Shown here: piece by piece, positions 24,511-31,762 of the stretch
How the letters are laid out: each line of letters starts with the position of its first letter
Numbering within the stretch: the first letter of the stretch is position 1
Assembly (NCBI GenBank): GCA_910589275.1
Contig: CAJUTH010000010.1
Span: 1 to 64,000 of the forward strand
Length of the DNA stretch: 64,000 nt
From: an uncultured Dorea sp.
GTDB lineage: Bacteria > Bacillota > Clostridia > Lachnospirales > Lachnospiraceae
Direction: 5' to 3'
Translations under genes and position numbers: made by a program
Notes under the pieces: generated by a model
Databases searched by the model: none
The model's input: the letters and a program-made list of their open reading frames with translations, nothing else
Told to the model about the DNA's origin: nothing

Positions 24511-25170
24511 TTATGAATTGCACAGCTTTAGAATCGCATCCGTCACCTCTTTGATCGTCATATCGGAGCTGTCAATCAATACAGCGTCCTCTGCCTGCCT
24601 AAGAGGCGCGGTCTCTCTTGTCATGTCCCGGTGGTCCCTCTCTTTAATATCGGCCGCAATCTGCTCCATATCACAGGCTGCTCCTTTCGCCGCAAGCTCC
24701 TCATACCGCCTTTTCGCCCTTGTCTCCACACTGGCGGTAAGATATACTTTTACATCTGCATCTGGCAGAATATTGGTTCCAATATCCCTTCCATCCATCA
24801 CAACATCCTTTTCCTTTGCCAGAGTCCGCTGCAGCATAAGAAGTTTCTCTCTCACCTCCGGAATCGGGGAACTCTTAGACGCCATATCGCCAACCGCCTC
24901 TTCCCTGAGCCTTCCGGTAATATTTTCACCATTCAAATAAATCTGCTGCACGCCGTTCTCATACCCGATGCTTACATCCGCATCCTGGCAGGCCCGGATA
25001 ATTCCTTTCGTATCCTCCGGCAGGATATGATTCTTCAGAAAATAAACCGCAAGCCCTCTGTACATCGCCCCGGTATCTACATAGATATATCCTTTCCTCT
25101 GTGCCACCTGCTTTGCAATGGTACTTTTTCCCGCTCCCGCCGGTCCGTCAATCGCTATATTATATCCCAT
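24511..25170 (-). CDS. cmk: cytidylate kinase
   Basis: 219 residues. P-loop GPAGAGKSTIAKQ near the N terminus, YVDTGAMYRGLAVYF, VVMDGRDIGTNILPDADVKVYLTAS and the LID region RAKRRYEEL with ERDHRDMTRETAPL. It phosphorylates CMP and dCMP with ATP. Upstream of ispH-rpsA in the same operon. Confidence 0.97.
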   Translation of the reverse strand: MGYNIAIDGPAGAGKSTIAKQVAQRKGYIYVDTGAMYRGLAVYFLKNHILPEDTKGIIRACQDADVSIGYENGVQQIYLNGENITGRLREEAVGDMASKSSPIPEVREKLLMLQRTLAKEKDVVMDGRDIGTNILPDADVKVYLTASVETRAKRRYEELAAKGAACDMEQIAADIKERDHRDMTRETAPLRQAEDAVLIDSSDMTIKEVTDAILKLCNS

Positions 25171-25193
25171 ACTGCCTACGCCTTTCTAAATTA

Positions 25194-25637
25194 TTATAAC
25201 AATTCAATTCCCTTCTTAACCTTTGTGCACCGTTCCAGAAGGAACTTCTTCAAATCCGCAAGACTTCTGCCCTTTACGCTTCCCTTCTTCAAACCAAGGA
25301 ATGATTCCTTTTTCCGCTTCTTTCCCGCTACAAAAACCAGCGTAGTGGCTGTCTCGTATATTGCCTCAATCTCTGTATACTGGTATTCCTGAATCACGTC
25401 GCCTGTGGTACACACAAAATGGTCTTCAAAAAATTCTGCTTTGATCGTCCGCTCCCTGCGGCTGATTTTCCGGATTTCCTTCCAGCGTTCGTCAGTCTTT
25501 TCTAGAACCTTTTCCCGGATATCCGGAGATTTAAATATTCCGATCCTCTTCGAATTCTTGTAGCTGTAATAGGCGTCAAACATCTCTTCAACAGCCTTCT
25601 TTGACTCTCTGTACTCCATATAAAACTTTGCTTCCAC
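25194..25637 (-). CDS. YcxB-like domain protein
   Basis: 147 residues, soluble. The fold pattern is a charged helical N-terminal half followed by the strand series TIKAEFFEDHFVCTTGDVIQEYQYTEIEAIYETATTLVFVAGKKRKKESFLGLKKG, which resembles the C-terminal YcxB-like domain. The two membrane helices usual in that family are absent. It lies between a BaiN-type flavoprotein gene and cmk, on the same strand with short gaps. Function unknown; the family assignment rests on pattern only. Confidence 0.6.
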   Translation of the reverse strand: MEAKFYMEYRESKKAVEEMFDAYYSYKNSKRIGIFKSPDIREKVLEKTDERWKEIRKISRRERTIKAEFFEDHFVCTTGDVIQEYQYTEIEAIYETATTLVFVAGKKRKKESFLGLKKGSVKGRSLADLKKFLLERCTKVKKGIELL

Positions 25638-25655
25638 TTACGTACCTCCTATCCC

Positions 25656-26882
25656 TTATCGTATCGCCTGTGCCGCCGTATATGCACTAGACCATGCAAT
25701 CTGCAGATTAAATCCGCCGGTTACTGCATCCAAATCCAGCACTTCCCCTGCGAAATACAGATTCGGAACTTTCTTTGATTCCATCGTTCCCGGATCGATT
25801 TCCTTCACCGAGACGCCGCCCCGGGTAATAATCGCTTCATTATAATCCCTTAAGCCTGTCAGCGTAAGCCTCAAATCCTTGATCAGCCGCACAAATTTCC
25901 TGCGCTCTTCCCTTGAAACAGCATTCACCTGTTTCTCCGGAGAAATCCCGCTTAACTGCACCATAACAGGAATCAATTTAGCCGGAAACATCTTTCCAAG
26001 CGCATTCTTAAACTGGCGGTTCTTGTTCTCCTCAAAATCCCTCAGCACTCTATGATCGAGCTGTTTCTCGGAGAGCGCGGGCTTTAAATCAATAGAAAGG
26101 GTAAGATTTTCTTTCTTCAGCCAATCTCCAATCCTGCTGCTGGCGCTTAAAATAACCGGACCGCTGACCCCGTAGTGGGTAAACAGCATCTCTCCAAATT
26201 CCTCATACAGCTTCCTGCCGCCCATCCAAACCGATACTGCTGCATTTTTCACCGCCAGCCCTTGAAGCGCCGTAACCCAGGGCTCCTTCGTTTCTATGGG
26301 AACCAATCCCGGCGACAGACTCTTTACCTCATGTCCAAAGGACTTGGCCCACCGATAACCGTCTCCCGTGGAGCCGGTGGACGGATAAGATAAACCGCCC
26401 GTAGTGATCACACAGCTATCCCCCGAAAATTTCCGGCCGTCTTCTGTCTGCACTGAAAAGCCTTTCTTCTCCGGAATAATTTCCTTCACAGCCGAATTCA
26501 AATGCAGGATTACTTTCTGTCTCTTCATTTCTTCTGTCAGCACCCGGATCACATCAAAAGAATGGTCCGAAGCCGGAAATACCCGGCCGCCCCGTTCTAC
26601 TTTCAGCTTTAACCCCAGTTTTTCAAAAAACTGCATCACATTCTGATTTGAATATCCATAAAAACTACTGTACAAAAATCTGGAATTACTTAAAACTGCT
26701 TCAAACAGCTCCTCCATATCACAGGCATTGGTAAGATTGCATCTCCCTTTTCCTGTAATAAATAACTTCCTGCCAGGACGGTCGTTCTTTTCAAACACCT
26801 GAACCTGATGCCCCAGCTTCGCGGCATGTATGGCCGCAAACATGCCCGCCGCGCCTGCGCCTACAATCAACACTCTGCTCAT
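25656..26882 (-). CDS. BaiN/HI0933-family FAD-dependent oxidoreductase
   Basis: 408 residues beginning MSRVLIVGAGAAGMFAAIHAAKLGHQV, a perfect dinucleotide-binding motif. FDRPGRKLFITGKGRCNLTNAC is the family hallmark and the C terminus carries NLYFAGEVLDLDAVTGGFNLQIAWSSAY. This family includes BaiN, reported to act on bile-acid enoate intermediates in gut clostridia, but most members have no proven substrate. The start codon lies 1 bp after the stop of the RpiR regulator gene. Confidence 0.88.
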   Translation of the reverse strand: MSRVLIVGAGAAGMFAAIHAAKLGHQVQVFEKNDRPGRKLFITGKGRCNLTNACDMEELFEAVLSNSRFLYSSFYGYSNQNVMQFFEKLGLKLKVERGGRVFPASDHSFDVIRVLTEEMKRQKVILHLNSAVKEIIPEKKGFSVQTEDGRKFSGDSCVITTGGLSYPSTGSTGDGYRWAKSFGHEVKSLSPGLVPIETKEPWVTALQGLAVKNAAVSVWMGGRKLYEEFGEMLFTHYGVSGPVILSASSRIGDWLKKENLTLSIDLKPALSEKQLDHRVLRDFEENKNRQFKNALGKMFPAKLIPVMVQLSGISPEKQVNAVSREERRKFVRLIKDLRLTLTGLRDYNEAIITRGGVSVKEIDPGTMESKKVPNLYFAGEVLDLDAVTGGFNLQIAWSSAYTAAQAIR

Positions 26883-26883
26883 A

Positions 26884-27804
26884 CTACTCTTCATCTCCGC
26901 CAAGGTTGTGAAATTCCACCTTGTCCGTTACCATATTCAGTTCGTCTTTACTGTATACCTCATACTCATCCCAGATCTGCTCCAGCATTTCCAGCGTGGA
27001 CACAACTTCCTTCTGCTTCTTCATGCACAGGGCAACCACCAGCGCATTTACAACGCTCAGAGGCGCCACCAGCGAATCTACAATGGAGGCCATATCACTT
27101 CTTGCAATCAGGTTGCAGGAAGAATACAGATTAATGGGGGAATGAACGCTGTCCGTCAGCGTAATCACCTTCGCGCTCCTGTTGCTGGCAAATTCCAGCG
27201 CTTTTAGCGTCCGCATAGAATACCGAGGAAAACTAATTCCGATTACCACATCCTCTTTCCCGACGCGGATCATCTGTTCAAAAATCTCGCTGGAGGTGTT
27301 TGAATTGATCAGGGTCACATCCTCGCAGATCAAATGCAGATAATAGCTTAAGAAGCTTGCAAGAGGCGCGCAGCTTCGGATACCGATCACATAGATCCTC
27401 CTTGCATTTAATATGGTATCTACTGACATTTCAAATGCATCCTGATCCACGCTCCCCATGGTCAGCTTAATTTTCTCGATGTCCGACTGCAGCACCGACG
27501 CTAAGATCTCTCCCTGACTAATACGCCCATAGGTTACCTCCATTCTCTGGATGGAATTCAGCTTCGTCCTTACCAATTCCTCCAACGCCTTTTGAAATTC
27601 CGGATATCCCTTATAGCCCAAGGTCATAGCAAACCGGACTACCGTAGATTCGCTGACGCCCACCACTTCTCCCATTCTGGCTGCCGTGAGAAACGCCGCC
27701 TTGTCATATTCCTGACGGATATAATCCGCCAGTTTTTTCTGCCCTTTGCTAAGTCTTGAATATTTTTCGTCAATCTTATTGAGCAATTCATTATTTGTTC
27801 TCAT
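26884..27804 (-). CDS. MurR/RpiR family transcriptional regulator
   Basis: 306 residues. N-terminal HTH_6 domain (residues 5-75: YSRLSKGQKKLADYIRQEYDKAAFLTAARMGEVVGVSESTVVRFAMTLGY) and C-terminal SIS domain (about 115-250: IYVIGIRSCAPLASFLSYYLHLI, DVVIGISFPRYSMRTLKALEFA). RpiR proteins sense phosphosugars. The likely start is the ATG after GGAAG; 12 in-frame codons upstream lack support. It precedes the flavoprotein gene directly, so it may sit in that operon rather than control sugar genes nearby. Acidic C-terminal tail. Confidence 0.92.
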   Translation of the reverse strand: MRTNNELLNKIDEKYSRLSKGQKKLADYIRQEYDKAAFLTAARMGEVVGVSESTVVRFAMTLGYKGYPEFQKALEELVRTKLNSIQRMEVTYGRISQGEILASVLQSDIEKIKLTMGSVDQDAFEMSVDTILNARRIYVIGIRSCAPLASFLSYYLHLICEDVTLINSNTSSEIFEQMIRVGKEDVVIGISFPRYSMRTLKALEFASNRSAKVITLTDSVHSPINLYSSCNLIARSDMASIVDSLVAPLSVVNALVVALCMKKQKEVVSTLEMLEQIWDEYEVYSKDELNMVTDKVEFHNLGGDEE

Positions 27805-27846
27805 AACCGCTTCCACTCTTTCCTGATCTCTGCAAGGCATAGATAA

Positions 27847-27878
27847 GACAGAATCCCCCTTATCTAGGATTCTGCCTT
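27847..27878 (-). terminator. hairpin across the thioesterase stop codon
   Basis: Inverted repeat around AGAATCC / GGATTCT including the TAG stop, with only a weak T-rich tail. Could be a partial terminator before the RpiR gene. Confidence 0.4.
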
Positions 27879-28343
27879 CTCTTTCTCAGAATTATTCTCG
27901 TTATCCTCTCTTTTCTTTTCCAGCCGTTTCCCCTTGGCAAACTCCTTCTCGAATAGCTTATGGATCTGTGGATAACTCTTTTTCAATGAAATCGGCCTTC
28001 CCTGTTCATTTAGGAAGCAATGTTTGGTCACGCCTTTACACTGGACCATATTTGTCGACTTATCGATCACCTGATAGGACACCGCAAGTTTAATGCCGTT
28101 GTACTCTGTGATAACAGCCCGGATCAGCACATTACCGCCAAAGCGTACCATGCGGAGGAAATCCGCCTCCACAGATAGAACCGGACTGATAATTCCCATC
28201 TCCTCCATTTTCTGATAGCTGATTCCCATCTGATCCATTAGATTAATCCTTGCTTCTTCAAACCACCGGATATAATTAGAATGATGCACAATTCCCATCT
28301 GGTCAGTTTCATAATATTGTACTTTATGCCTATATAATTTCAT
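27864..28343 (-). CDS. YbgC/FadM-type acyl-CoA thioesterase
   Basis: 159 residues with a single hotdog fold. The catalytic signature YYETDQMGIVHHSNYIRWFEEARINLMDQMG at residues 10-40 has the Asp and His typical of 4-hydroxybenzoyl-CoA-type thioesterases. The last 25 residues form a charged tail. Its natural acyl-CoA is not evident. It follows an aldo/keto reductase gene by 15 bp. Confidence 0.88.
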   Translation of the reverse strand: MKLYRHKVQYYETDQMGIVHHSNYIRWFEEARINLMDQMGISYQKMEEMGIISPVLSVEADFLRMVRFGGNVLIRAVITEYNGIKLAVSYQVIDKSTNMVQCKGVTKHCFLNEQGRPISLKKSYPQIHKLFEKEFAKGKRLEKKREDNENNSEKEKAES

Positions 28344-28358
28344 CTTTCATCTTTCCTT

Positions 28359-29246
28359 CTAGTCCGTCGGCAGACACAGACTTTTTGAGGTCCCTCTGGT
28401 ACTTCCTCCGTCAGGATGAAGCCCTGACCACCCGGTCTGTGCAAATGTTCCCAAACGGTACATATCTTCTCTGGTAATTTCAAATCCAAATACGTCCTGA
28501 TTCTGCTTCATCCGCTCCATAGCCGAAGACTTGGGCAGCGGTACGATCCCTCTCTGCACCGCGTACCGGATGCAGAGCTGGGCGGCAGACACCTTATAAT
28601 GTCCCGCGATCTCTAAAATCATCGGATTATTTAAAAGCGCGCTCCGTCCGATCGGACTCCATGCCTGAACAAGGATGTCTCTCTCCTGGCAATACTGTAC
28701 CGTCAGCTCCTGCGTATATCCCGGATGAAATTCAATCTGATTCACCGCCGGCTTCACATGACAGTGTTCCAACAGATTCTCAATATGATGAGGAAGAAAA
28801 TTACTGACGCCGATCGCCCTTATCTTTCCTTCCTCATATAATTCTTCCATTCCCTTCCATGTATCAATATCCAGCCTCTTCCAGTCCTCATACCCTTCTT
28901 CCGGAATCGGCCAGTGGATCAGGTACAGATCCAGGTAATCCGTCTGAAGACGGTCAAGAGTTCTTTCAAACGCTTCCTTTACTTCCCGGTATCCCATCTC
29001 CGTCTTCCATGCCTTAGATGTAAGAAACAGCTCTTCTCTGGGAATCTGCTTTTCCCTAACAGCCTTCCCAAGACTTTCTTCCGTCTCATAAAAGGAAGCT
29101 GTATCAAAATACCTGTATCCTGCGTCGATCGCCGTTTTCAGCACTTCCGTGCTCTGACCGTCCGCCGCTTTAAACGTTCCAAATCCTACGCAAGGATTCT
29201 TTACCCCGTTATTTAATGTATAACTGTCATAAATCGTCTTCATCAT
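28359..29246 (-). CDS. aldo/keto reductase
   Basis: 295 residues, (beta/alpha)8 barrel. Catalytic tetrad visible: Asp and Tyr in YFDTASFYETEESLG, Lys in LFLTSKAW, His in LYLIHWPIP. The NADPH-binding end is GIVPLPKSSAMERMKQN. It belongs to the 2,5-diketo-gluconate reductase-like group that reduces small aldehydes and ketones. The physiological substrate is unknown. Between the SEC-C protein and the thioesterase on the same strand. Confidence 0.9.
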   Translation of the reverse strand: MMKTIYDSYTLNNGVKNPCVGFGTFKAADGQSTEVLKTAIDAGYRYFDTASFYETEESLGKAVREKQIPREELFLTSKAWKTEMGYREVKEAFERTLDRLQTDYLDLYLIHWPIPEEGYEDWKRLDIDTWKGMEELYEEGKIRAIGVSNFLPHHIENLLEHCHVKPAVNQIEFHPGYTQELTVQYCQERDILVQAWSPIGRSALLNNPMILEIAGHYKVSAAQLCIRYAVQRGIVPLPKSSAMERMKQNQDVFGFEITREDMYRLGTFAQTGWSGLHPDGGSTRGTSKSLCLPTD

Positions 29247-29255
29247 TATTTTCCT

Positions 29256-29762
29256 TTATCTTCCGCAGCACTTCTTATACTTCTTCCCGCTCCCGCAAGG
29301 ACATGGATCGTTACGGCCAATCTTCTTCTCCTTGCGGATTGTGCCGGACTCCTTCTGCTCCTTATACAAAGACTTCAATTCGTCCTCTGTGAAAATACTC
29401 TTCCACTGAGGAAGTCCATACAGCCAATCCGCCTTTGCAGCAACCATATTTTTATAGAGAAGCGCCTTGTCAAATACCAGATTCACCTGCGTTTCCTCAT
29501 CCATCGTCTCAATCGGATTGGCTTCTTTCAGACTATCATTAATACCGTCAAGGAAGCCGGTCATAGTCAGTACGCTCTGACCATACTTTTCCGCCAATTC
29601 CTTTACCGTTCCGCGGACCTCCGTATCCGGCTCGTCCAAAAGCTTCTCATAAATCCCTTTCTCGATCTGGAAATAGTCATCCCAAAATTTCTGAAGCTGT
29701 CCTCTGTCCGCCTGTTCGTTATATGCGATTTTACGCCACTGATCTAATAATGCCGCACCCAT
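29256..29762 (-). CDS. SEC-C metal-binding motif protein
   Basis: 168 residues from an ATG with AAAGGAG upstream. The C terminus carries a classical SEC-C zinc motif (GRNDPCPCGSGKKYKKCCG). The rest is helical and acidic (residues 1-140) without a recognised catalytic domain; a similar architecture is widespread in Lachnospiraceae. SEC-C motifs bind zinc and in SecA contact SecB or ribosomes. The role here is unknown. The frame is open for 26 codons upstream but overlaps the promoter. Confidence 0.8.
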   Translation of the reverse strand: MGAALLDQWRKIAYNEQADRGQLQKFWDDYFQIEKGIYEKLLDEPDTEVRGTVKELAEKYGQSVLTMTGFLDGINDSLKEANPIETMDEETQVNLVFDKALLYKNMVAAKADWLYGLPQWKSIFTEDELKSLYKEQKESGTIRKEKKIGRNDPCPCGSGKKYKKCCGR

Positions 29763-29828
29763 ACTGATAATCTCCTTTATCCTAAATAAATTTTCCAAAT
29801 TGACTTCTGTCATTTTTCTGCACAAACT

Positions 29829-29856
29829 ATTATATACCATTTGTCATAATTTTCAA
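29829..29856 (-). promoter_or_regulatory. promoter upstream of the SEC-C gene
   Basis: Minus strand TTGAAA, 16-bp spacer, TATAAT. Divergent from the aldo/keto reductase promoter on the other strand. Confidence 0.6.
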
Positions 29857-29876
29857 AGCTTTTCCTTATTATTAAT

Positions 29877-29905
29877 TTGTCTATTTTCCAAATTAGGTGT
29901 ATGAT
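29877..29905 (+). promoter_or_regulatory. promoter of the iron-sulfur aldo/keto reductase
   Basis: Plus strand TTGTCT, 17-bp spacer, TATGAT, with the start codon about 30 bp after the -10 box and a CGGAGG ribosome site between. Confidence 0.6.
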
Positions 29906-29936
29906 AGAAACAGCATATAAAAATCGGAGGTAGACT

Positions 29937-30965
29937 ATGAAACAAATTACATTAGGAACCACAGGAATTACCGTTCCCCAGAACGCTTTCGGCGCTCTTC
30001 CTATCCAAAGAGTGGATTTTGAGACGGCAAAAGCTATTTTATTACGCGCCTATGAAGGCGGCATGCGTTTTTTTGATACCGCCAGAGCTTACAGCGACAG
30101 CGAAGAAAAGCTTGGATATGCGCTTTCCGAATTGCGTGAAAAAATATATATCGCAACCAAAACTGCGGCAAAAACACCGGAAGATTTCAAAAAACATCTG
30201 GCTGCTTCCTTAGAGTTTCTTAAAACCGACTATATCGACATTTATCAGTTCCACATGGTAGATACCTGCTGGCGTCCCGGCGACGGAAGCGGTATGTATG
30301 AGTGTATGCTAGAAGCCAAAGAACAGGGGAAAATCCGCCATATCGGAGTAACCGCCCACAAGCTTGGCGTTGCAAAGGAATGCATCGAATCCGGCCTTTA
30401 CGAGACTCTGCAGTTCCCCTTAAGTTATCTGTCTTCCGAAAAAGAACTAGAACTTGTCCATCTGTGCAAAGAGAGAAATATGGGCTTCATCGCTATGAAA
30501 GGACTCGCCGGAGGACTCATCAGCAATTCCAAAGCCGCCTTCTCCTATATGTCGCAGTTCGACAATGTGCTTCCAATCTGGGGAATCCAGCGGATGAGCG
30601 AATTAGAAGAATGGCTGGATTATATGGACAATCCGCCTGCAATGAATGACGATATCCGCATGTTTATCGACAATGAAAAGAAAGAATTAACCGGCGATTT
30701 CTGCCGGGGCTGTGGTTACTGCCTTCCATGTCCGGCAGAAATTCCGATTAACAACTGTGCGCGGATGTCTCTTATGGTTAGAAGAGCCCCGTCCGACGCA
30801 TGGCTTAGCGAAACATGGCAGGAAAACATGAAAAAAATCGAGAACTGCCTGGAATGTGGCCAATGCAGTTCCCGATGTCCATACGAGCTTGACACACCGA
30901 ATCTTCTCAAGAAAAACTACGAAGATTATAAAAATATCCTATCCGGAAAAACCATCATACAGTAA
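29937..30965 (+). CDS. aldo/keto reductase with C-terminal 4Fe-4S domain
   Basis: 342 residues. The barrel (residues 1-250) has Asp and Tyr in FFDTARAYSDSEEKLG and Lys in IYIATKTAAK. Residues 255-320 contain two Cys clusters, CRGCGYCLPCPAEI and CLECGQCSSRCPYEL, for iron-sulfur centres. Such proteins are common in strict anaerobes and are thought to couple carbonyl reduction to low-potential electron carriers. One of the few plus-strand genes, with its own promoter. Confidence 0.9.
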   Translation: MKQITLGTTGITVPQNAFGALPIQRVDFETAKAILLRAYEGGMRFFDTARAYSDSEEKLGYALSELREKIYIATKTAAKTPEDFKKHLAASLEFLKTDYIDIYQFHMVDTCWRPGDGSGMYECMLEAKEQGKIRHIGVTAHKLGVAKECIESGLYETLQFPLSYLSSEKELELVHLCKERNMGFIAMKGLAGGLISNSKAAFSYMSQFDNVLPIWGIQRMSELEEWLDYMDNPPAMNDDIRMFIDNEKKELTGDFCRGCGYCLPCPAEIPINNCARMSLMVRRAPSDAWLSETWQENMKKIENCLECGQCSSRCPYELDTPNLLKKNYEDYKNILSGKTIIQ

Positions 30966-31001
30966 CGATTTTTACTTATAGAAAATAGAAAGGATTACAC
31001 T

Positions 31002-31214
31002 ATGAAAAACTTTAAGCGCGCCTTTGCCCTGATTGGAGCCGTCCTTTTGATCCTTCTCTATGTAAGCACTTTTGTTTTTGCATTGTTCGATCATTCAGCA
31101 TCCCTAGGACTTCTGAAAGCTTCCATTGCATGTACGATTCTTCTCCCTGTACTGCTGTATGCATACACTCTTGTATACAAGGCTTCCAGAAAAGATGACG
31201 ACGACTCTGAATAG
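31002..31214 (+). CDS. small membrane protein, 70 aa
   Basis: Begins MKNFKRAFALIGAVLLILLYVSTFVFALFD with a GAAAGG site upstream. Two hydrophobic helices (residues 8-28 and 39-60) connected by a short loop and ending in an acidic KDDDDSE tail. It follows the iron-sulfur reductase by 36 bp and is probably co-transcribed. This type of two-helix peptide is frequent in Lachnospiraceae, function unknown. Confidence 0.75.
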   Translation: MKNFKRAFALIGAVLLILLYVSTFVFALFDHSASLGLLKASIACTILLPVLLYAYTLVYKASRKDDDDSE

Positions 31215-31220
31215 ACCGGC

Positions 31221-31379
31221 TTAAACATAAAGCTCTGCCAACAGCCAGGCAGGGCTTTTTTCAAGTGCCTTAACTTTTTTCCCTTTCTGCTCTGATTCTC
31301 TGATTTTCTGCCGTTTCCTTAAGTATTCTTCCATGGAAATGACTTCCTGATAGGTTTTTTTACATTTCCCCTTATCCAT
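31221..31379 (-). CDS. small charged protein, 52 aa, convergent with the 70-aa membrane protein
   Basis: Starts MDKGKCKKTYQEVISMEEYLRKRQ and ends PAWLLAELYV. A perfect GGAGGAAA ribosome site stands 5-6 bp before the ATG. The peptide is helical and Lys/Glu-rich with a hydrophobic C terminus. Its stop codon lies 6 bp from the stop of the convergent plus-strand gene, and its last codons overlap the terminator hairpin of that gene. No family recognised; expression is inferred from the ribosome site only. Confidence 0.55.
   Translation of the reverse strand: MDKGKCKKTYQEVISMEEYLRKRQKIRESEQKGKKVKALEKSPAWLLAELYV
31229..31262 (+). terminator. rho-independent terminator after the 70-aa membrane protein
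   Basis: Stem AAAGC-tct-GCC / GGC-agg-GCTTTTTT with a clear T6 tail on the plus strand. It overlaps the 3' coding end of the convergent 52-aa ORF. Confidence 0.7.
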
Positions 31380-31582
31380 ACTAATTTCCTCCATTTCTAA
31401 GTGATATACTCCTGCTGCTACCCCCGACTTTACTATTATATGCCGGCTCCCCCTGACATATGATTAATAATTGTCCGAACTTTCAGTTAATCACTCTTTT
31501 CTATAGAATACTCTGGAAATGTGGCCGCAGTATGGATAATTTCTAAAAAAAGCATAAGGAAAACCTTAAGTTCACATTAAAT

Positions 31583-31709
31583 AAAGAATGTGCCAAAGCA
31601 CATTCTCGCGCCAAGCGCGGGCGCTTGCGACATAATTCCTCTTCGCGCGAGTGCGCATCCCCCGAAGGTTTTTTATGATATAGGGAACGAAGTTTCCTAT
31701 ATCATAAAA
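31583..31709. repeat. composite intergenic palindromic element
   Basis: Three clear consecutive hairpins: AGAATGTGC/GCACATTCT (31585-31606), CAAGCGC/GCGCTTG (31612-31627), and a 14-bp stem TTTTATGATATAGG/CCTATATCATAAAA with inner AAC/GTT (31671-31709). A less regular GC-rich fold lies at 31641-31667 between them. The dense array directly downstream of the pnp terminator looks like a mobile or repetitive intergenic module. I believe similar modules recur in Lachnospiraceae, from memory only. Confidence 0.6.
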
Positions 31710-31710
31710 A

Positions 31711-31740
31711 CAGAGACCGGCGCATCCACGCCAGCCTCTT
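31711..31740 (-). terminator. pnp terminator
   Basis: Minus strand GAGgCtGGCG pairs with CGCCgGtCTC around a 6-nt loop and is followed by TGTTTTT. It lies 23 bp beyond the pnp stop. Confidence 0.75.
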
Positions 31741-31762
31741 ATATTTCTTAATAATAGATGTT

